Assembly: GCA_025201865.1 (NCBI GenBank)
Contig: MU602957.1
Coordinates: 1,430-30,462, forward strand
Reading direction: 5' to 3'
Length of the DNA stretch: 29,033 nucleotides
DNA from: Ramicandelaber brevisporus
Lineage: Eukaryota; Kickxellomycota; Ramicandelaberales; Ramicandelaberaceae
Shown here: one piece after another, positions 18,781-27,166 of the stretch
Position numbering within the stretch: position 1 is the stretch's first letter
Layout: every line of letters starts with the position of its first letter
The notes under the pieces: model-generated
Seen by the model: the letters and a program-made list of their open reading frames with translations, nothing else
Told to the model about the DNA's origin: nothing
The model's database searches: none
Translations under genes and position numbers: made by a program

Positions 18781-19524
18781 TTACAATGCGGATGACAGAA
18801 TGATTGACTCGATAGCATCGTGGAATGCAGATACTAGCTCTTGCGGTGTTCTTGATTTAGTCGAGATGGCAATTGCAGATCCATCAGGCGATACTTTAAG
18901 TTCCATAACAAACAGTGACCCGCCAAGTAGTCTGACTGAGCAATAGTAATGCTCAACTCCACTGATATTGCGCTGAGCCACTACAAACACATTGTTCTTG
19001 GCCAATTTATTCCTCAGTGTACCATCCGATTTCAGCACGCTTGATGAGACATCTGATGGGATATTGTTGATGAGATAATTACGCTGCTCATTATCAGGAA
19101 TGTCTGCAAACTCACGCAAGAACTCAGATTGACCCATCATCCCGTTCTCGGCGAAGAATACATGCAGTGATATCAATGTCTGAAAGTAAAACACGCCAGC
19201 GCTGCATCTCAGCGCAACTTGAATATTAGTCAACGGCGATGATGGCTGCACCATGCTAGGTGTGTTTGGCTGTAACAGTAGTGGAGCCGCATTGGTCGCG
19301 TTTCGAGGCGGAATTGGCGATGGCACCTGCAATGGAGCAGCCGGGCCAAGTCCAAAAGTGTTCTTGTTGAACTGGATGGCAAAGTCGCCAACGGGCTGAT
19401 TGGCATGGTTGGCAAAGGTTAGCTCTAGCCAGATGGAGCCATCCCGGCGTGCAAAAGAGCCTGCAACTTCGAGGCCGCTGGTCTGTGCTGATTGCAGGAA
19501 CACTGTTTGAGCTGGTTGGTTCAT
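18781..19524 (-). CDS. Free-standing beta-adaptin appendage (ear) domain protein
   Basis: 247 residues from the first ATG (19524); the frame continues upstream only through a TTG. The whole length corresponds to the C-terminal appendage of the AP-1/AP-2 beta subunit, the module that recruits clathrin and accessory proteins to coated pits. Seen: the beta-sandwich half with GLEVAGSFARRDG (17-29), FAIQFNKNTFG (48-58), NIQVAL and VFYF (111-114), then the platform half with FADIPD (139-144), LAKNNVFVVAQRN and a Tyr pair at 193-194. The platform Trp of animal beta2 appears to be Phe139; the Tyr positions look kept. A normal beta-adaptin has about 600-700 residues of trunk and linker before this. 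None is present: an in-frame TGA lies near 19620 and a complete cofilin gene begins at 19785. Pro/Asn-rich insertions (62-98) lie between sandwich strands. Domain call strong; function as a separate protein is inferred. Confidence 0.88.
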   Translation of the reverse strand: MNQPAQTVFLQSAQTSGLEVAGSFARRDGSIWLELTFANHANQPVGDFAIQFNKNTFGLGPAAPLQVPSPIPPRNATNAAPLLLQPNTPSMVQPSSPLTNIQVALRCSAGVFYFQTLISLHVFFAENGMMGQSEFLREFADIPDNEQRNYLINNIPSDVSSSVLKSDGTLRNKLAKNNVFVVAQRNISGVEHYYCSVRLLGGSLFVMELKVSPDGSAIAISTKSRTPQELVSAFHDAIESIILSSAL

Positions 19525-19784
19525 CGCGTCAGTAAATGAAAATAGAGTTGTTGAACACAAAGAAGGAAGACAGAGGACAGAAACTGACTTGGCAGCCTCG
19601 CTGTTTGGTCGTCACCATCACCCTCATCATCCTCATCGTTATGGACATTCACGGACATTCACTCACTGACTCAGTGACATTCAACGACAATCAGTGATCT
19701 TCAAGTGGCCAAAATAAAGACATGTGCTTTAGAGAAAAAGACAGACATAATGGATGAATGGAAGGGTGTTAAAAGTAAGGTTGC

Positions 19785-20264
19785 TTAAAACTTGCCGCCA
19801 ACGGTCTTGCGAACGGTTTCCTCATCAATGTCAGACTTCTCGGTCTTGCTGCCGAGATCCTTCTGGATGCCCTTGAGCACAAGCTTGAATGGCTCCTTGG
19901 CGCTGGCGCAGATGGTCTTTTGGCGCAGAATCTTTCTGCTGAGCGCCCGCTGCTGATCCTGGACATCCTCATCGGCATCCTCGTTGACACCTGGCTTTTC
20001 TGGGTTCCAGTGGATGAACACCAGCTTGGTGTTGGTGGTCTTTGGCTTCTCGTCGACTGGGAAGTCATAGACGGTGAAGCGAGGCTCGTTCTCTGGCAAT
20101 TCGTCAAGGAACGTCTGGTAGTCAGTGTCACGCTCGCCCTTCTTCTCGACGATGATCTGGGTCTCGTCATCGCTCAGCTTGAACACGGCATAGCGAAGCT
20201 TGCGTCTGCTGACGTCGGTGAAGACAGACTTGCACTCGTCGGTGGCACGAACTCCAGCGTCCAT
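19785..20264 (-). CDS. COF1: ADF/cofilin-family actin-severing protein with an acidic insert
   Basis: 159 residues, one ADF-H domain. Cofilin binds and severs ADP-actin filaments. Seen: the N-terminal AGVRATDECKSVF, KLRYAVFKL, a DELPENEPRFTVYDF block, the LVFIHWNPE strand-loop, and the actin-binding helix region KTICASAKEPFKLVLKG followed by a C-terminal helix. Fungal cofilins are about 140 residues. Here about 20 extra, mostly acidic and Gln residues (EDADEDVQDQQ) sit between the WNP loop and the long actin-binding helix. The usual KM(Y)AS motif reads KTICAS. There is no intron after the start codon. The start at 20262-20264 gives the standard N-terminus. A divergent cofilin is most likely; another ADF-H protein is possible. 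Confidence 0.85.
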   Translation of the reverse strand: MDAGVRATDECKSVFTDVSRRKLRYAVFKLSDDETQIIVEKKGERDTDYQTFLDELPENEPRFTVYDFPVDEKPKTTNTKLVFIHWNPEKPGVNEDADEDVQDQQRALSRKILRQKTICASAKEPFKLVLKGIQKDLGSKTEKSDIDEETVRKTVGGKF

Positions 20265-21116
20265 AGTTGATGATAAGAGGAGGAAGAAGTAATGATACTA
20301 CTTGGTTGGTGGTTGTAGCGGCGGTGGTGGTGGAGGAGGGTGTTGGAGAGTTAGCTAGCTAGTGGAAACGACGGCAAGCAGAACGATCGCGGTGATACTT
20401 ATATTATAAAGTGAAGATCCTTGTAAGGGATGTGTGTACAGAGAAACGAGCAAACTCGAAGCGAACGAACGAACAGAAGAACGAACACACGGAAGGTTTG
20501 ATTCCGCAGAGTGGAGAACAAAAAAAAAAGAGAAAGACAGACAGACAGACAGAAATCGAGGCTCGGCGCCAAAATTGACACGAAGAATCCGGTGTGCTTG
20601 GCGGTGGAGAGTTCGCACACTGTACGTCAGTGCCACACTACCAAGACATTGCCGAGACACTAGCATAAACACCTTGGCAGTAGTAGTGATACATGTGCAT
20701 TTTTTTGTATTTCTTGTTGTTTCTTTAACAGCCAAGAACAAAAGGACTGAATTGATGCTTGCCATACAAATTGGAGCAGCCGACTTCCGGCCAAGAACCA
20801 AGCCACGGTACAATCGTTTATAAAGGGTGCCAAGAGCAGGATGATTTACTTGGCTTCAAATGAGTACTGAAACTTGAGTCACGGATTTGCTCATATTCAT
20901 TAAAAAAAAAGAGTAAAAACAAGTAAAAACAACATGATACTAACTACGATGGCGGATAGAAATAGAGGGAAAGCGATGTGGTGACGACGATGGTTAGAGT
21001 GGAGTGGAGTAGAGTGAAGTGGAGTGAGATGGAGGGAGAGAGAGGGAGAGCGTCAACTGAGGATGGGCAATGTATTATTGTATCGTAATGTTATTGGCAA
21101 TGCTGAGATGGAATGA
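20265..21116. other. Intergenic: cofilin upstream region and YPD1 3' region
   Basis: 852 bp. It holds an E2F-like site (20565-20574), an A9 run, a GACA microsatellite (about 20535-20553), repeated GTAAAAAC motifs (20914-20928) and GAGTG-type pentamer repeats (about 21000-21050). Plus-strand open frames here have no recognisable content. No tRNA-like A or B boxes were seen. Confidence 0.55.
20565..20579 (-). promoter_or_regulatory. E2F-like site upstream of cofilin
   Basis: The minus strand reads TTTTGGCGCC, a perfect E2F-type core. On the plus strand it is GGCGCCAAAATTGAC and so shares GGCGCC, an A pair and TTGAC with the site at 10245. It lies about 300 bp upstream of the cofilin ATG. Confidence 0.4.
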
Positions 21117-21722
21117 TTAGAGTTCAACTTGATTATTTTCCAAAGCATTAAACACCGATTGAATAAATGGTTCTGCTTCAACAATATTGGCTCTCAATGA
21201 TACAATGGCCTCCCCCATATTCTCCAGGAGCTTATCCCTGTCACTTGTCGCATGTTCATTGTTACCATTTCCATTACCAAGAATTTGAATCCTCTCGCAG
21301 TCAGTGGTAACTTTACGCAGACCGATTACAGCAGAGCTACCCTTGAGATAATGACCCAGTCTACCCAATTCAATTACATCGCGTCTACTCAATGCACCAT
21401 CCATGCTAACTAGAGTTGATCTGGCCTGTTCAAAGAAGCTTCCGGTGATTTCTCGCGAGAATGGAATCTCATCTTCTGGGTCATCCATTTCAAGCAGCTG
21501 TTTGAACGCTCCGAGATTTAGCAAATCGTGAATTTGCTGCTGAGTAGGTACTACCATCTTGTGTGCTGTGGTTGATGCTGCTGCTGCTGCTGCTGCTGCT
21601 TCGGTCGAGTCGGTAGGAGTGGTGTTCGTGGCTGTTGATGCGGTGGATGAGTTTGTTGGAGTATCGATTGTAGTTGTGGCTGTGGCTGTGGCGGTGACTA
21701 TGGCTGTGGTGAGAGTAGCCAT
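21117..21722 (-). CDS. YPD1: Ypd1-like histidine phosphotransfer protein
   Basis: 201 residues from the ATG at 21722; the longer frame starts at a TTG and is not used here. Ypd1/Mpr1 relays phosphate from a hybrid histidine kinase to response regulators that control the stress MAP kinase cascade and Skn7. Seen: the HPt core with LLEMDDPEDEIPFSREI, FFEQARSTL, and the active-site helix GRLGHYLKGSSAVIGL with phospho-accepting His124 and the conserved Lys127-Gly128, followed by CERIQILG. The N-terminal about 55 residues are a Thr/Ala/Ser-rich disordered extension with an eight-Ala run, absent from yeast Ypd1. The active-site motif makes the family call firm. The upstream region is unusually long for this window. 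Confidence 0.92.
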   Translation of the reverse strand: MATLTTAIVTATATATTTIDTPTNSSTASTATNTTPTDSTEAAAAAAAASTTAHKMVVPTQQQIHDLLNLGAFKQLLEMDDPEDEIPFSREITGSFFEQARSTLVSMDGALSRRDVIELGRLGHYLKGSSAVIGLRKVTTDCERIQILGNGNGNNEHATSDRDKLLENMGEAIVSLRANIVEAEPFIQSVFNALENNQVEL

Positions 21723-22193
21723 TACGACAAAATGATGACAAAGGTGATAATCGGTTCGGCACACGTCCTCCTTTATCTGAATAATCTTGTGCGACAATTC
21801 GCAAACGATGAGAGAGCTCGGGTGGATAACGATAACACGAATTCGACAATTATGACAATGTTACAATAGTCCCCCCCCCAAATGGTAGTCTGCAGTGTAC
21901 AAGACTGTGAATAGGCGAGCTACGATGTGTGTCCGAGTACTGAGTGCAGAGCCTGTGTTGAATGTACAAGAGACTCAATATCGCCGCTCACTGACTCGTT
22001 CGTTCACTGACTGTTACCGCCGCTGTTGTTGCTACTGCTGTTGCTGCTGTTGTTCTTACTGCTCGAGGACCGATACAAAAAAAAAACTAAAGAGAGATGA
22101 CAGAGGCTGACCTGGTCGAAATGAAGTGCAGTTGCTGTCTGCTGTTGGTGTTGTTGCCGGCGGTCTTTTAGTGACAACTCAAAAGGGAGGGAG

Positions 22194-22200
22194 TATATAA
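22194..22200 (+). promoter_or_regulatory. TATA-box-like TATATAA
   Basis: Good TATA match on the plus strand, in a region where no plus-strand gene is evident. It precedes a 46-codon ATG frame at 22348-22488. It may serve a short or noncoding transcript, or be fortuitous. Confidence 0.25.
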
Positions 22201-22960
22201 AAAAAAGATGAGCGTGAGCTAACTCTCCTGCGTATATACACGAGCGCGAAGCTGTATTGTCAGAGCTGAACAATATGTCGAGAGTGTTAGTGGAGAGAAC
22301 GAAAGAAAAGAAAAGAAAGAAAAAGAGCGTTGAGCTTGGAGTTCGAAATGAGCGCAAGTCAGTTGCACGTTGTGGGCAAGCCAGAAGAGCTCGAATTTAT
22401 TTTATACACAACAGCTTGCGGTAACAGAGGGCGTTATGTGGAGGACACTTTGAACGAATGGTATTGCAGAAAGAGAGAGAAAAAGTAAAAGTAAAAGTAA
22501 AGGGCTAAAAGGCTAGAAGGCTAGTGGCAATAGCAGCAACGATGCCGATGCTGATGATGATGACAATGCGTGGCGATCCGAGTATGCGGCTGTGGTACAT
22601 CAATTTGCTTGATGCTATACGTTCTCTCACTTGAAAATGAAGTACGGCGAATAAGTAAAGAAAAAAAAACAGGGCTAAGCTCAAGGAGGTTTGGAAGGAT
22701 GAGATCGGGCAATGGCGCGCTTCGGGAGACTGAATATATTTTTTTTGTTCTCGATGCAGCAACAGCGACGGCGACAATGGCGGCGACAGCATCAGCAGCA
22801 TCAGCAACAGCCCAAAGTCTATTTTAAAAAAAAAAAACAATCGGCTGCTCTCCGTCCGACAAGTATTGAAATGACTACACCGGTCACCAATGTGATGCAG
22901 GATGGCTACAATCCGATTGGGAGAAATGAGAGTAGAGATGTAAATTGGTTTGCTGTGTTT

Positions 22961-22981
22961 GCATGCAGCATGCAGCATGCA
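22961..22981. repeat. Three tandem GCATGCA heptamers
   Basis: Exact 7-bp unit three times, with the palindromic core GCATGC. A short satellite or a clustered binding site; function unknown. Confidence 0.7.
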
Positions 22982-23019
22982 AGCTTGTTTGGTGAACGAA
23001 AAAAAAAATCGTGTGAGTA

Positions 23020-23079
23020 TGACGTAAAAATGAGCGATTTTGTGACGAACCCAGCAAACCCAGCAAAGGTCAAACGTCA
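23020..23079. promoter_or_regulatory. Pair of inverted CRE-like TGACGT motifs
   Basis: TGACGT at 23020-23025 and its reverse complement ACGTCA at 23074-23079. Both extend to ATGACGT on their own strand. They resemble half-sites for ATF/CREB-type bZIP factors. The location is far from any start codon (1.3 kb from YPD1), so activity is uncertain. Confidence 0.25.
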
Positions 23080-23466
23080 TGGAAATGTCATATGGGAGAG
23101 TAGTTCAATGCATCTTATTCATGTGAGAAATAAAAGTGATTTACAGTCCAAGAACAACGTAGGAAGGGAAAGGGAGGAGAGAAACACGAATACTGTCACC
23201 CACCGTTCCTGGTGAGGAGCAATAGACTCGCCATTCAACATTTGATCAGCCAGGACGAGATCATGACGCTTGATTGATCAAATAGTGCGATATCACAAGC
23301 ACCAATTGGCTGTTATCTTCATCATCATCCCTTCGAATGAAAACATCATTGCGTGTATGAGAAGTATGATCTGATACGAGTCTAGTGCGAGACCTCTATG
23401 AGATGTAATGAAATTTAAAAAAAGTAGATTATAATGCAAACAAAAAGAGAATACTAAAGAGACACT

Positions 23467-25284
23467 TTAGATGAGTGCACCAGCAATGGCGGCGGTAGTC
23501 AGAGTAGACATGGTACCGACAAGCATGGCAGACAGGGCCAGGGCGGCAAAGTCACGCTTTCTTGTTGGAGCAATAGCACCAAGAGTACCGATCTGAATAC
23601 CAATGCTCGAGAAGTTGGCGAATCCACACAGGGCGTACTCAGTCAAGACTTGGCCACGCTTCGACATCTTTTCCTTAACACCCTTGTTAGCGTAGTCATC
23701 ATAGGCAATGAACTCGTTTGAGAAGATCTTGATAGCAAGAAGACGAGATGTCTTGAGGCACTCGCTGCCTGGGACACCGATGAGCCATGCCCATGGATAG
23801 AGAATCCACTGGAAAATCCATTCCAAGCTGAGTTCAGCGAATCCGAGCAGGCCACCAAAGTAGCCGAGCAGACCGTTGACGAGGGCAAGCAGGGAGGTGA
23901 TGGCAATGAGCGAGGCCATGATCAGACCAACAAGCTTGAGACCCTGGGCAGCACCATTACCGGCACAGTGCAGAATGTTGACCTCAGTGCGCTTCTTCTC
24001 TGGGATGACGACGACACCACGGGTGAGGGACTCCTCAGTCTCTGGAAGACGCAGCTTGGACATACCCAGAGAGCATGGAACAGACATGACACAGGAAGTA
24101 ATGATGGTCTGTGCGTCAACACCCATTCTAATGTAACCGTTGAGCACGGAGCCGGAGATGGTGGCGAAACCAGATGTCATGATGGAGTGGATCTCAGACT
24201 TGGTCAAGTGTTCGACGAATGGCTCAATGAGCAGAGCGGACTCACCCTGACCAATGAATGGAGAGGCAGCGGCGACGACAGACTCGGAACCAGAGGTATC
24301 CATGACGTGGACCATGAACCAGGCGAACTTCTTGATGAACCACTGAACAGCACCAACATAGTACAGCATCTGGATGAGAGTGGCGAACAGGATAATGGCT
24401 GGGAACACACCAACGGCAAAGGCTGGGTACTTGGCAACAGTTTCACCAAAGACGAAGGTAGTACCGGCGCTTGAGTAACCGAGCAAGGTAGCAGCCTTGT
24501 CAGCGAGCCAGCGGAAAATGTCATAACCAGCCTTGCTCTTGGTGACGAAGAGACCAAGCAGGAACTGGAGGAAGACACCGACGATCGGAATGCGCCAGTT
24601 AACCTTGGAGTGCTTAGCAGAGAAGGCAAACACCAAAGCGTTGAAGAGGAATACACCAAGAAGCGACTGCAGGCGGTTGCCACGCTTGCCGACATCGGTC
24701 TCGCTGGTGGCCATCGAAACGATGATAAGAGCGGCAACGACGATGAAAGTGCCAACCCATCCGCGGAACTTCTTTGGAATGACGCTGACTGGCTTGACGA
24801 CTACCAAATCAAAGACGATGCCGATTGGCTTGGTGACAACAGTGGTTGGGACGTGGGCGAAGAAGAACAGACCAGTGACGAAGGCCCAGAGCAGAGAGGT
24901 GACCAATGCTTCCTTGTGGTTGACGACGAGGAGGGCGATCCAATAGGCGGTGGCAAGAGACCACCAGAACAGGTGCCAGATAAAGCGGTGCTCGGCAATC
25001 CAGCGCTTGCAGTAAGCAGACCAGCCAGAGGTTTCTTCATCATCATTCTGGTCAGCAGCGGCGGCGTTTTCCTTGGAATCAGCAGCCTTGATGTCACGGG
25101 ACTTTTCGTCGTCCAGATCAGCATCGGTGGACTGGTCGCTGGCCAAGTGGTGGGCCTTGGTGTAGCTGATCTCTGGAGCGGCGGCGGCAGCGACGGCAGC
25201 CTTATCGGCAACGTCGTGCTTGGAAATGCTGGGGGCAGCAGCGTCCTCAGACACAGCCTCGTAAGCCTTGTTAATCTCAGACAT
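23467..25284 (-). CDS. Concentrative nucleoside transporter (SLC28/CNT family)
   Basis: 605-residue membrane protein that imports nucleosides with a cation gradient. Seen: a cytosolic, Ala/Asp-rich N-terminal about 95 residues, then many hydrophobic segments starting near residue 102. The first CNT signature is GSESVVAAASPFIGQGESALL (332-352, with Gln346/Glu348 in the re-entrant loop), followed by GFATISGSVLNGY. The second signature, GFANFSSIGIQIG (about 554-566), comes just before the end. These two signatures carry the substrate and cation ligands in the family. Length fits CNTs with the N-terminal extension. The ATG at 25284 is the first in frame. The last hydrophobic segment ends at the stop codon, without the long C-terminal tail of animal CNTs. 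Substrate preference cannot be read from sequence by eye. Confidence 0.93.
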   Translation of the reverse strand: MSEINKAYEAVSEDAAAPSISKHDVADKAAVAAAAAPEISYTKAHHLASDQSTDADLDDEKSRDIKAADSKENAAAADQNDDEETSGWSAYCKRWIAEHRFIWHLFWWSLATAYWIALLVVNHKEALVTSLLWAFVTGLFFFAHVPTTVVTKPIGIVFDLVVVKPVSVIPKKFRGWVGTFIVVAALIIVSMATSETDVGKRGNRLQSLLGVFLFNALVFAFSAKHSKVNWRIPIVGVFLQFLLGLFVTKSKAGYDIFRWLADKAATLLGYSSAGTTFVFGETVAKYPAFAVGVFPAIILFATLIQMLYYVGAVQWFIKKFAWFMVHVMDTSGSESVVAAASPFIGQGESALLIEPFVEHLTKSEIHSIMTSGFATISGSVLNGYIRMGVDAQTIITSCVMSVPCSLGMSKLRLPETEESLTRGVVVIPEKKRTEVNILHCAGNGAAQGLKLVGLIMASLIAITSLLALVNGLLGYFGGLLGFAELSLEWIFQWILYPWAWLIGVPGSECLKTSRLLAIKIFSNEFIAYDDYANKGVKEKMSKRGQVLTEYALCGFANFSSIGIQIGTLGAIAPTRKRDFAALALSAMLVGTMSTLTTAAIAGALI

Positions 25285-26077
25285 GAGGCAAGAGTTTGTG
25301 AAGAGAGTGAGGGAGGGGGGAGAATAAGGAGGTCAGGACAGTGACGCTCTTTGTAGATTAAATATTGTGGGGTAAAAGAATTACTGTGAGATAAGTGGAG
25401 GGAGAGAGGAGAGGGGAGCTAACAAACAAGAGGGGAGGGAGGATACTGACGCAGGTTGCAACACTTGTATGGAGAATAGTGGAGCAGCCAGCGTAGCGAG
25501 GCTTCCTTTTGTGTTGGAGAAAAGCTATAGAAGCTGAGGGAAGGGAGGGCGAGCAAAGAAGGGCTGAAGAGGAAGAGGAGAACAGAAAAGAGGAAGGCGA
25601 ACACAAGACCAAAAGTCTCAACGAAATCAACCTTTCATATATGTGTGCTTGTGTGTGGGGGAAAAAATGCTAGACTGAAGGGCCAATTGCCTTTCCTTGT
25701 CACCCAGAATTTCACTTTCAGCGTATTGGGTGGCTCGATCCAGCTCTCTCGTTAATACCCGAGACTGTAGAAAAGTATAATGCTCCATCCAATCAAAGCC
25801 CATGCAAGATCCCCATTGGACCAGAGTCACGTGTTGTTGGCTTCGCTCAGATGGTCCTTTTCAAAGCAAGCTTCCTCACTGGTGCCCCAGACTACGGAAC
25901 TCATTTGACTGGCCCGAAACTCAGACTCAGGTCAAGGTCAGGAGTTGTCTCTCTCTTTTCTCTCTCTCTCCCACGCAAACTGCCCTGTGTAACCGCGATG
26001 AAGTTGATCTCCAGGCCATTCCGGAAGAATTGAGCAAATCATAAAAGTTCTTCATTCATTGACAAGAGTTTGAATAA
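25285..26077. promoter_or_regulatory. Divergent region between the CNT gene and the NG-repeat gene
   Basis: 793 bp. It holds purine-rich sequence next to the CNT start (25285-25600), CCAAT at 25789-25793, ATTGG at 25815-25819 and an E-box CACGTG at 25828-25833 (extended GTCACGTG, as bound by Cbf1/Pho4/USF-type bHLH factors). A CT-rich tract (about 25947-25970) is followed by an 11-codon upstream frame (25998-26033) before the plus-strand gene. No gene is recognised here. Confidence 0.5.
25828..25833. promoter_or_regulatory. E-box CACGTG within GTCACGTG
   Basis: Perfect palindromic E-box in the divergent promoter region, with two CCAAT-type boxes 9-40 bp to its left. This clustering is typical of a real promoter. 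The bound factor is inferred. Confidence 0.4.
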
Positions 26078-26992
26078 ATGCACCGTGCCGGTGACTGCCG
26101 TAGCGGCGAAGATAATGAAATCAACGGCAACGGCAACGGCAGCGGCAACGGCAACGGCATTGGCAACGGCAACTGTAACGGCGACAGCAACGGTAGCGGC
26201 GACGGCGACGACATTTTGCGGCGCTTCCTGGAGCACGACATTCGCCGTTTTCGACACAATGATGAAAGTGATGAGATTGGTCCAGTGCATTCAATCTCAG
26301 CTTCAGCTCGGGCAGCTCGAGCAGCTCACGGAGTTATTGCACAACGTCGGGTTCGCGAGCATAATCGACATCGAGAGCAACGGGCCAAGAAGCTCGCTCA
26401 GCAACATCTCGCAGTGAGCGCATTGATCGAAAACACACCGAATGTAGCTCGGGGCATTCGACTGAGCTTGCCAATTTTGCCGCAGAAGCAGCTTGAGGGC
26501 GGTGACGGGATCTTTAGTCGAGGTGTTGCATCGGGTACACAGTCCAAAGTGTTCACAGTATCAAGTTATGATCAACACAATCGATCGCGATTGAGAAAGC
26601 GACCAAGGTGGCTTGTTGACATTGACAATGATCATGATGAAGATGACAACGATAACGATAACGACTACAATAACAACAGCAATGATGTCATTCCCTTCGA
26701 GTTGCGCAACAATAAACGAACTCGATATAAACAAGCTCGTGAGACTGGTATTGTGTCTGAGTACTTCCAAGAAAGTTCGATAAAAGAGGAACAGTCGCCT
26801 CGAGAAAGTTCACTGCAGGTGCCAATGCATGCACGCCAACCATCTAACGAGTGTTCAGAGTCTCGGTCATCTCAGACATCTTCCCAACCGTGGTCATCGT
26901 CAAGCGGCTCCATCTCTGTACTGCTGCTGTCAAGCCCAGTTGAATACTTGAGCTCAGCACCGTCACCATCGTCGTCATCTGTCTCACTTTAA
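26078..26992 (+). CDS. Uncharacterised NG-repeat, low-complexity protein
   Basis: Not recognised; 304 residues. Seen: an Asn-Gly dipeptide repeat with Ser/Asp (about 17-43), then a charged Arg/His/Ala-rich helical stretch (about 45-125) that may be a coiled coil. A short Leu/Pro block follows (RGIRLSLPILPQKQL), then RKRPRWLVDID, an Asp/Asn tract (about 185-205), a basic patch NNKRTRYKQAR and a Ser-rich tail. The basic patches could be nuclear localisation signals. It starts at the first ATG after an 11-codon upstream frame. Its TAA (26990-26992) is followed at once by ATG in the same frame, and that frame runs on through the CUE gene. It might be lineage-specific. Confidence 0.55.
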   Translation: MHRAGDCRSGEDNEINGNGNGSGNGNGIGNGNCNGDSNGSGDGDDILRRFLEHDIRRFRHNDESDEIGPVHSISASARAARAAHGVIAQRRVREHNRHREQRAKKLAQQHLAVSALIENTPNVARGIRLSLPILPQKQLEGGDGIFSRGVASGTQSKVFTVSSYDQHNRSRLRKRPRWLVDIDNDHDEDDNDNDNDYNNNSNDVIPFELRNNKRTRYKQARETGIVSEYFQESSIKEEQSPRESSLQVPMHARQPSNECSESRSSQTSSQPWSSSSGSISVLLLSSPVEYLSSAPSPSSSSVSL

Positions 26993-27099
26993 ATGTACAC
27001 TAGTTGTCATATTAAAGCAACATGGCTCACTCAGACAATTGCTGAATGCCAAGCATCTTGGCTCACTCAAAGGATACAATCCACAGGCGACCTGTTACC

Positions 27100-27130
27100 A
27101 ACTGTCTATCTCTCTCTTTCTCTCTCCAGT
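27100..27130 (+). promoter_or_regulatory. Pyrimidine tract ending in CAG: candidate 3' splice site in the CUE leader
   Basis: A nearly pure CT tract (TCTCTCTCTTTCTCTCTCCAG, ending at 27129) precedes the CUE start by about 37 bases. It fits a 3' splice site of a leader intron. Alternatively it is a CT-rich core promoter element like those before other genes here. Confidence 0.35.
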
Positions 27131-27166
27131 CAACCATCTCTGTCAAATTTTCGCAACAAAGTTCTG

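Larger units (their letters stand above)
21723..23466. other. 1.7-kb gene-poor region upstream of YPD1
   Basis: The longest stretch without a convincing gene. It contains a C10 run (near 21870), a TATATAA box on the plus strand (22194-22200), GTAAAA repeats (22486-22500), and CAG/CGG-type triplets with a 12-A run (22755-22835). It also holds three GCATGCA copies (22961-22981) and two ATGACGT motifs in inverted orientation near 23019 and 23080. A 46-codon plus-strand ATG frame (22348-22488) follows the TATA box. Longer frames on both strands are low-complexity and unconvincing. It probably combines the YPD1 upstream regulatory region with the transporter 3' region; a noncoding RNA is possible. 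Confidence 0.5.

Noticed and set aside
22348-22488. 46-codon ATG frame downstream of a TATA-like box
   Set aside because: Too short to judge and resembles no family I know; kept only as a note in the gene-poor block.
22505-23080. 191-codon minus-strand frame with hydrophobic runs
   Set aside because: Starts with ATG but the hydrophobic stretches come from A/T homopolymers and CAG-type triplets; no conserved motif and no normal codon pattern.
22712-23215. 167-codon plus-strand frame with Gln/Arg repeats
   Set aside because: Low-complexity peptide from triplet repeats and a poly-A run; overlaps the opposite frame and lacks any domain.
25680-25760. Possible tRNA B-box near GGCTCGATCC
   Set aside because: No matching A box or acceptor-stem pairing at the right spacing; no tRNA found anywhere in the window.
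26993-27166. ATG at 26993 as the start of the CUE protein
   Set aside because: The extra 58 residues look like translated leader and contain a CT tract with a splice-acceptor shape; ATG 27167 gives the usual N-terminus.
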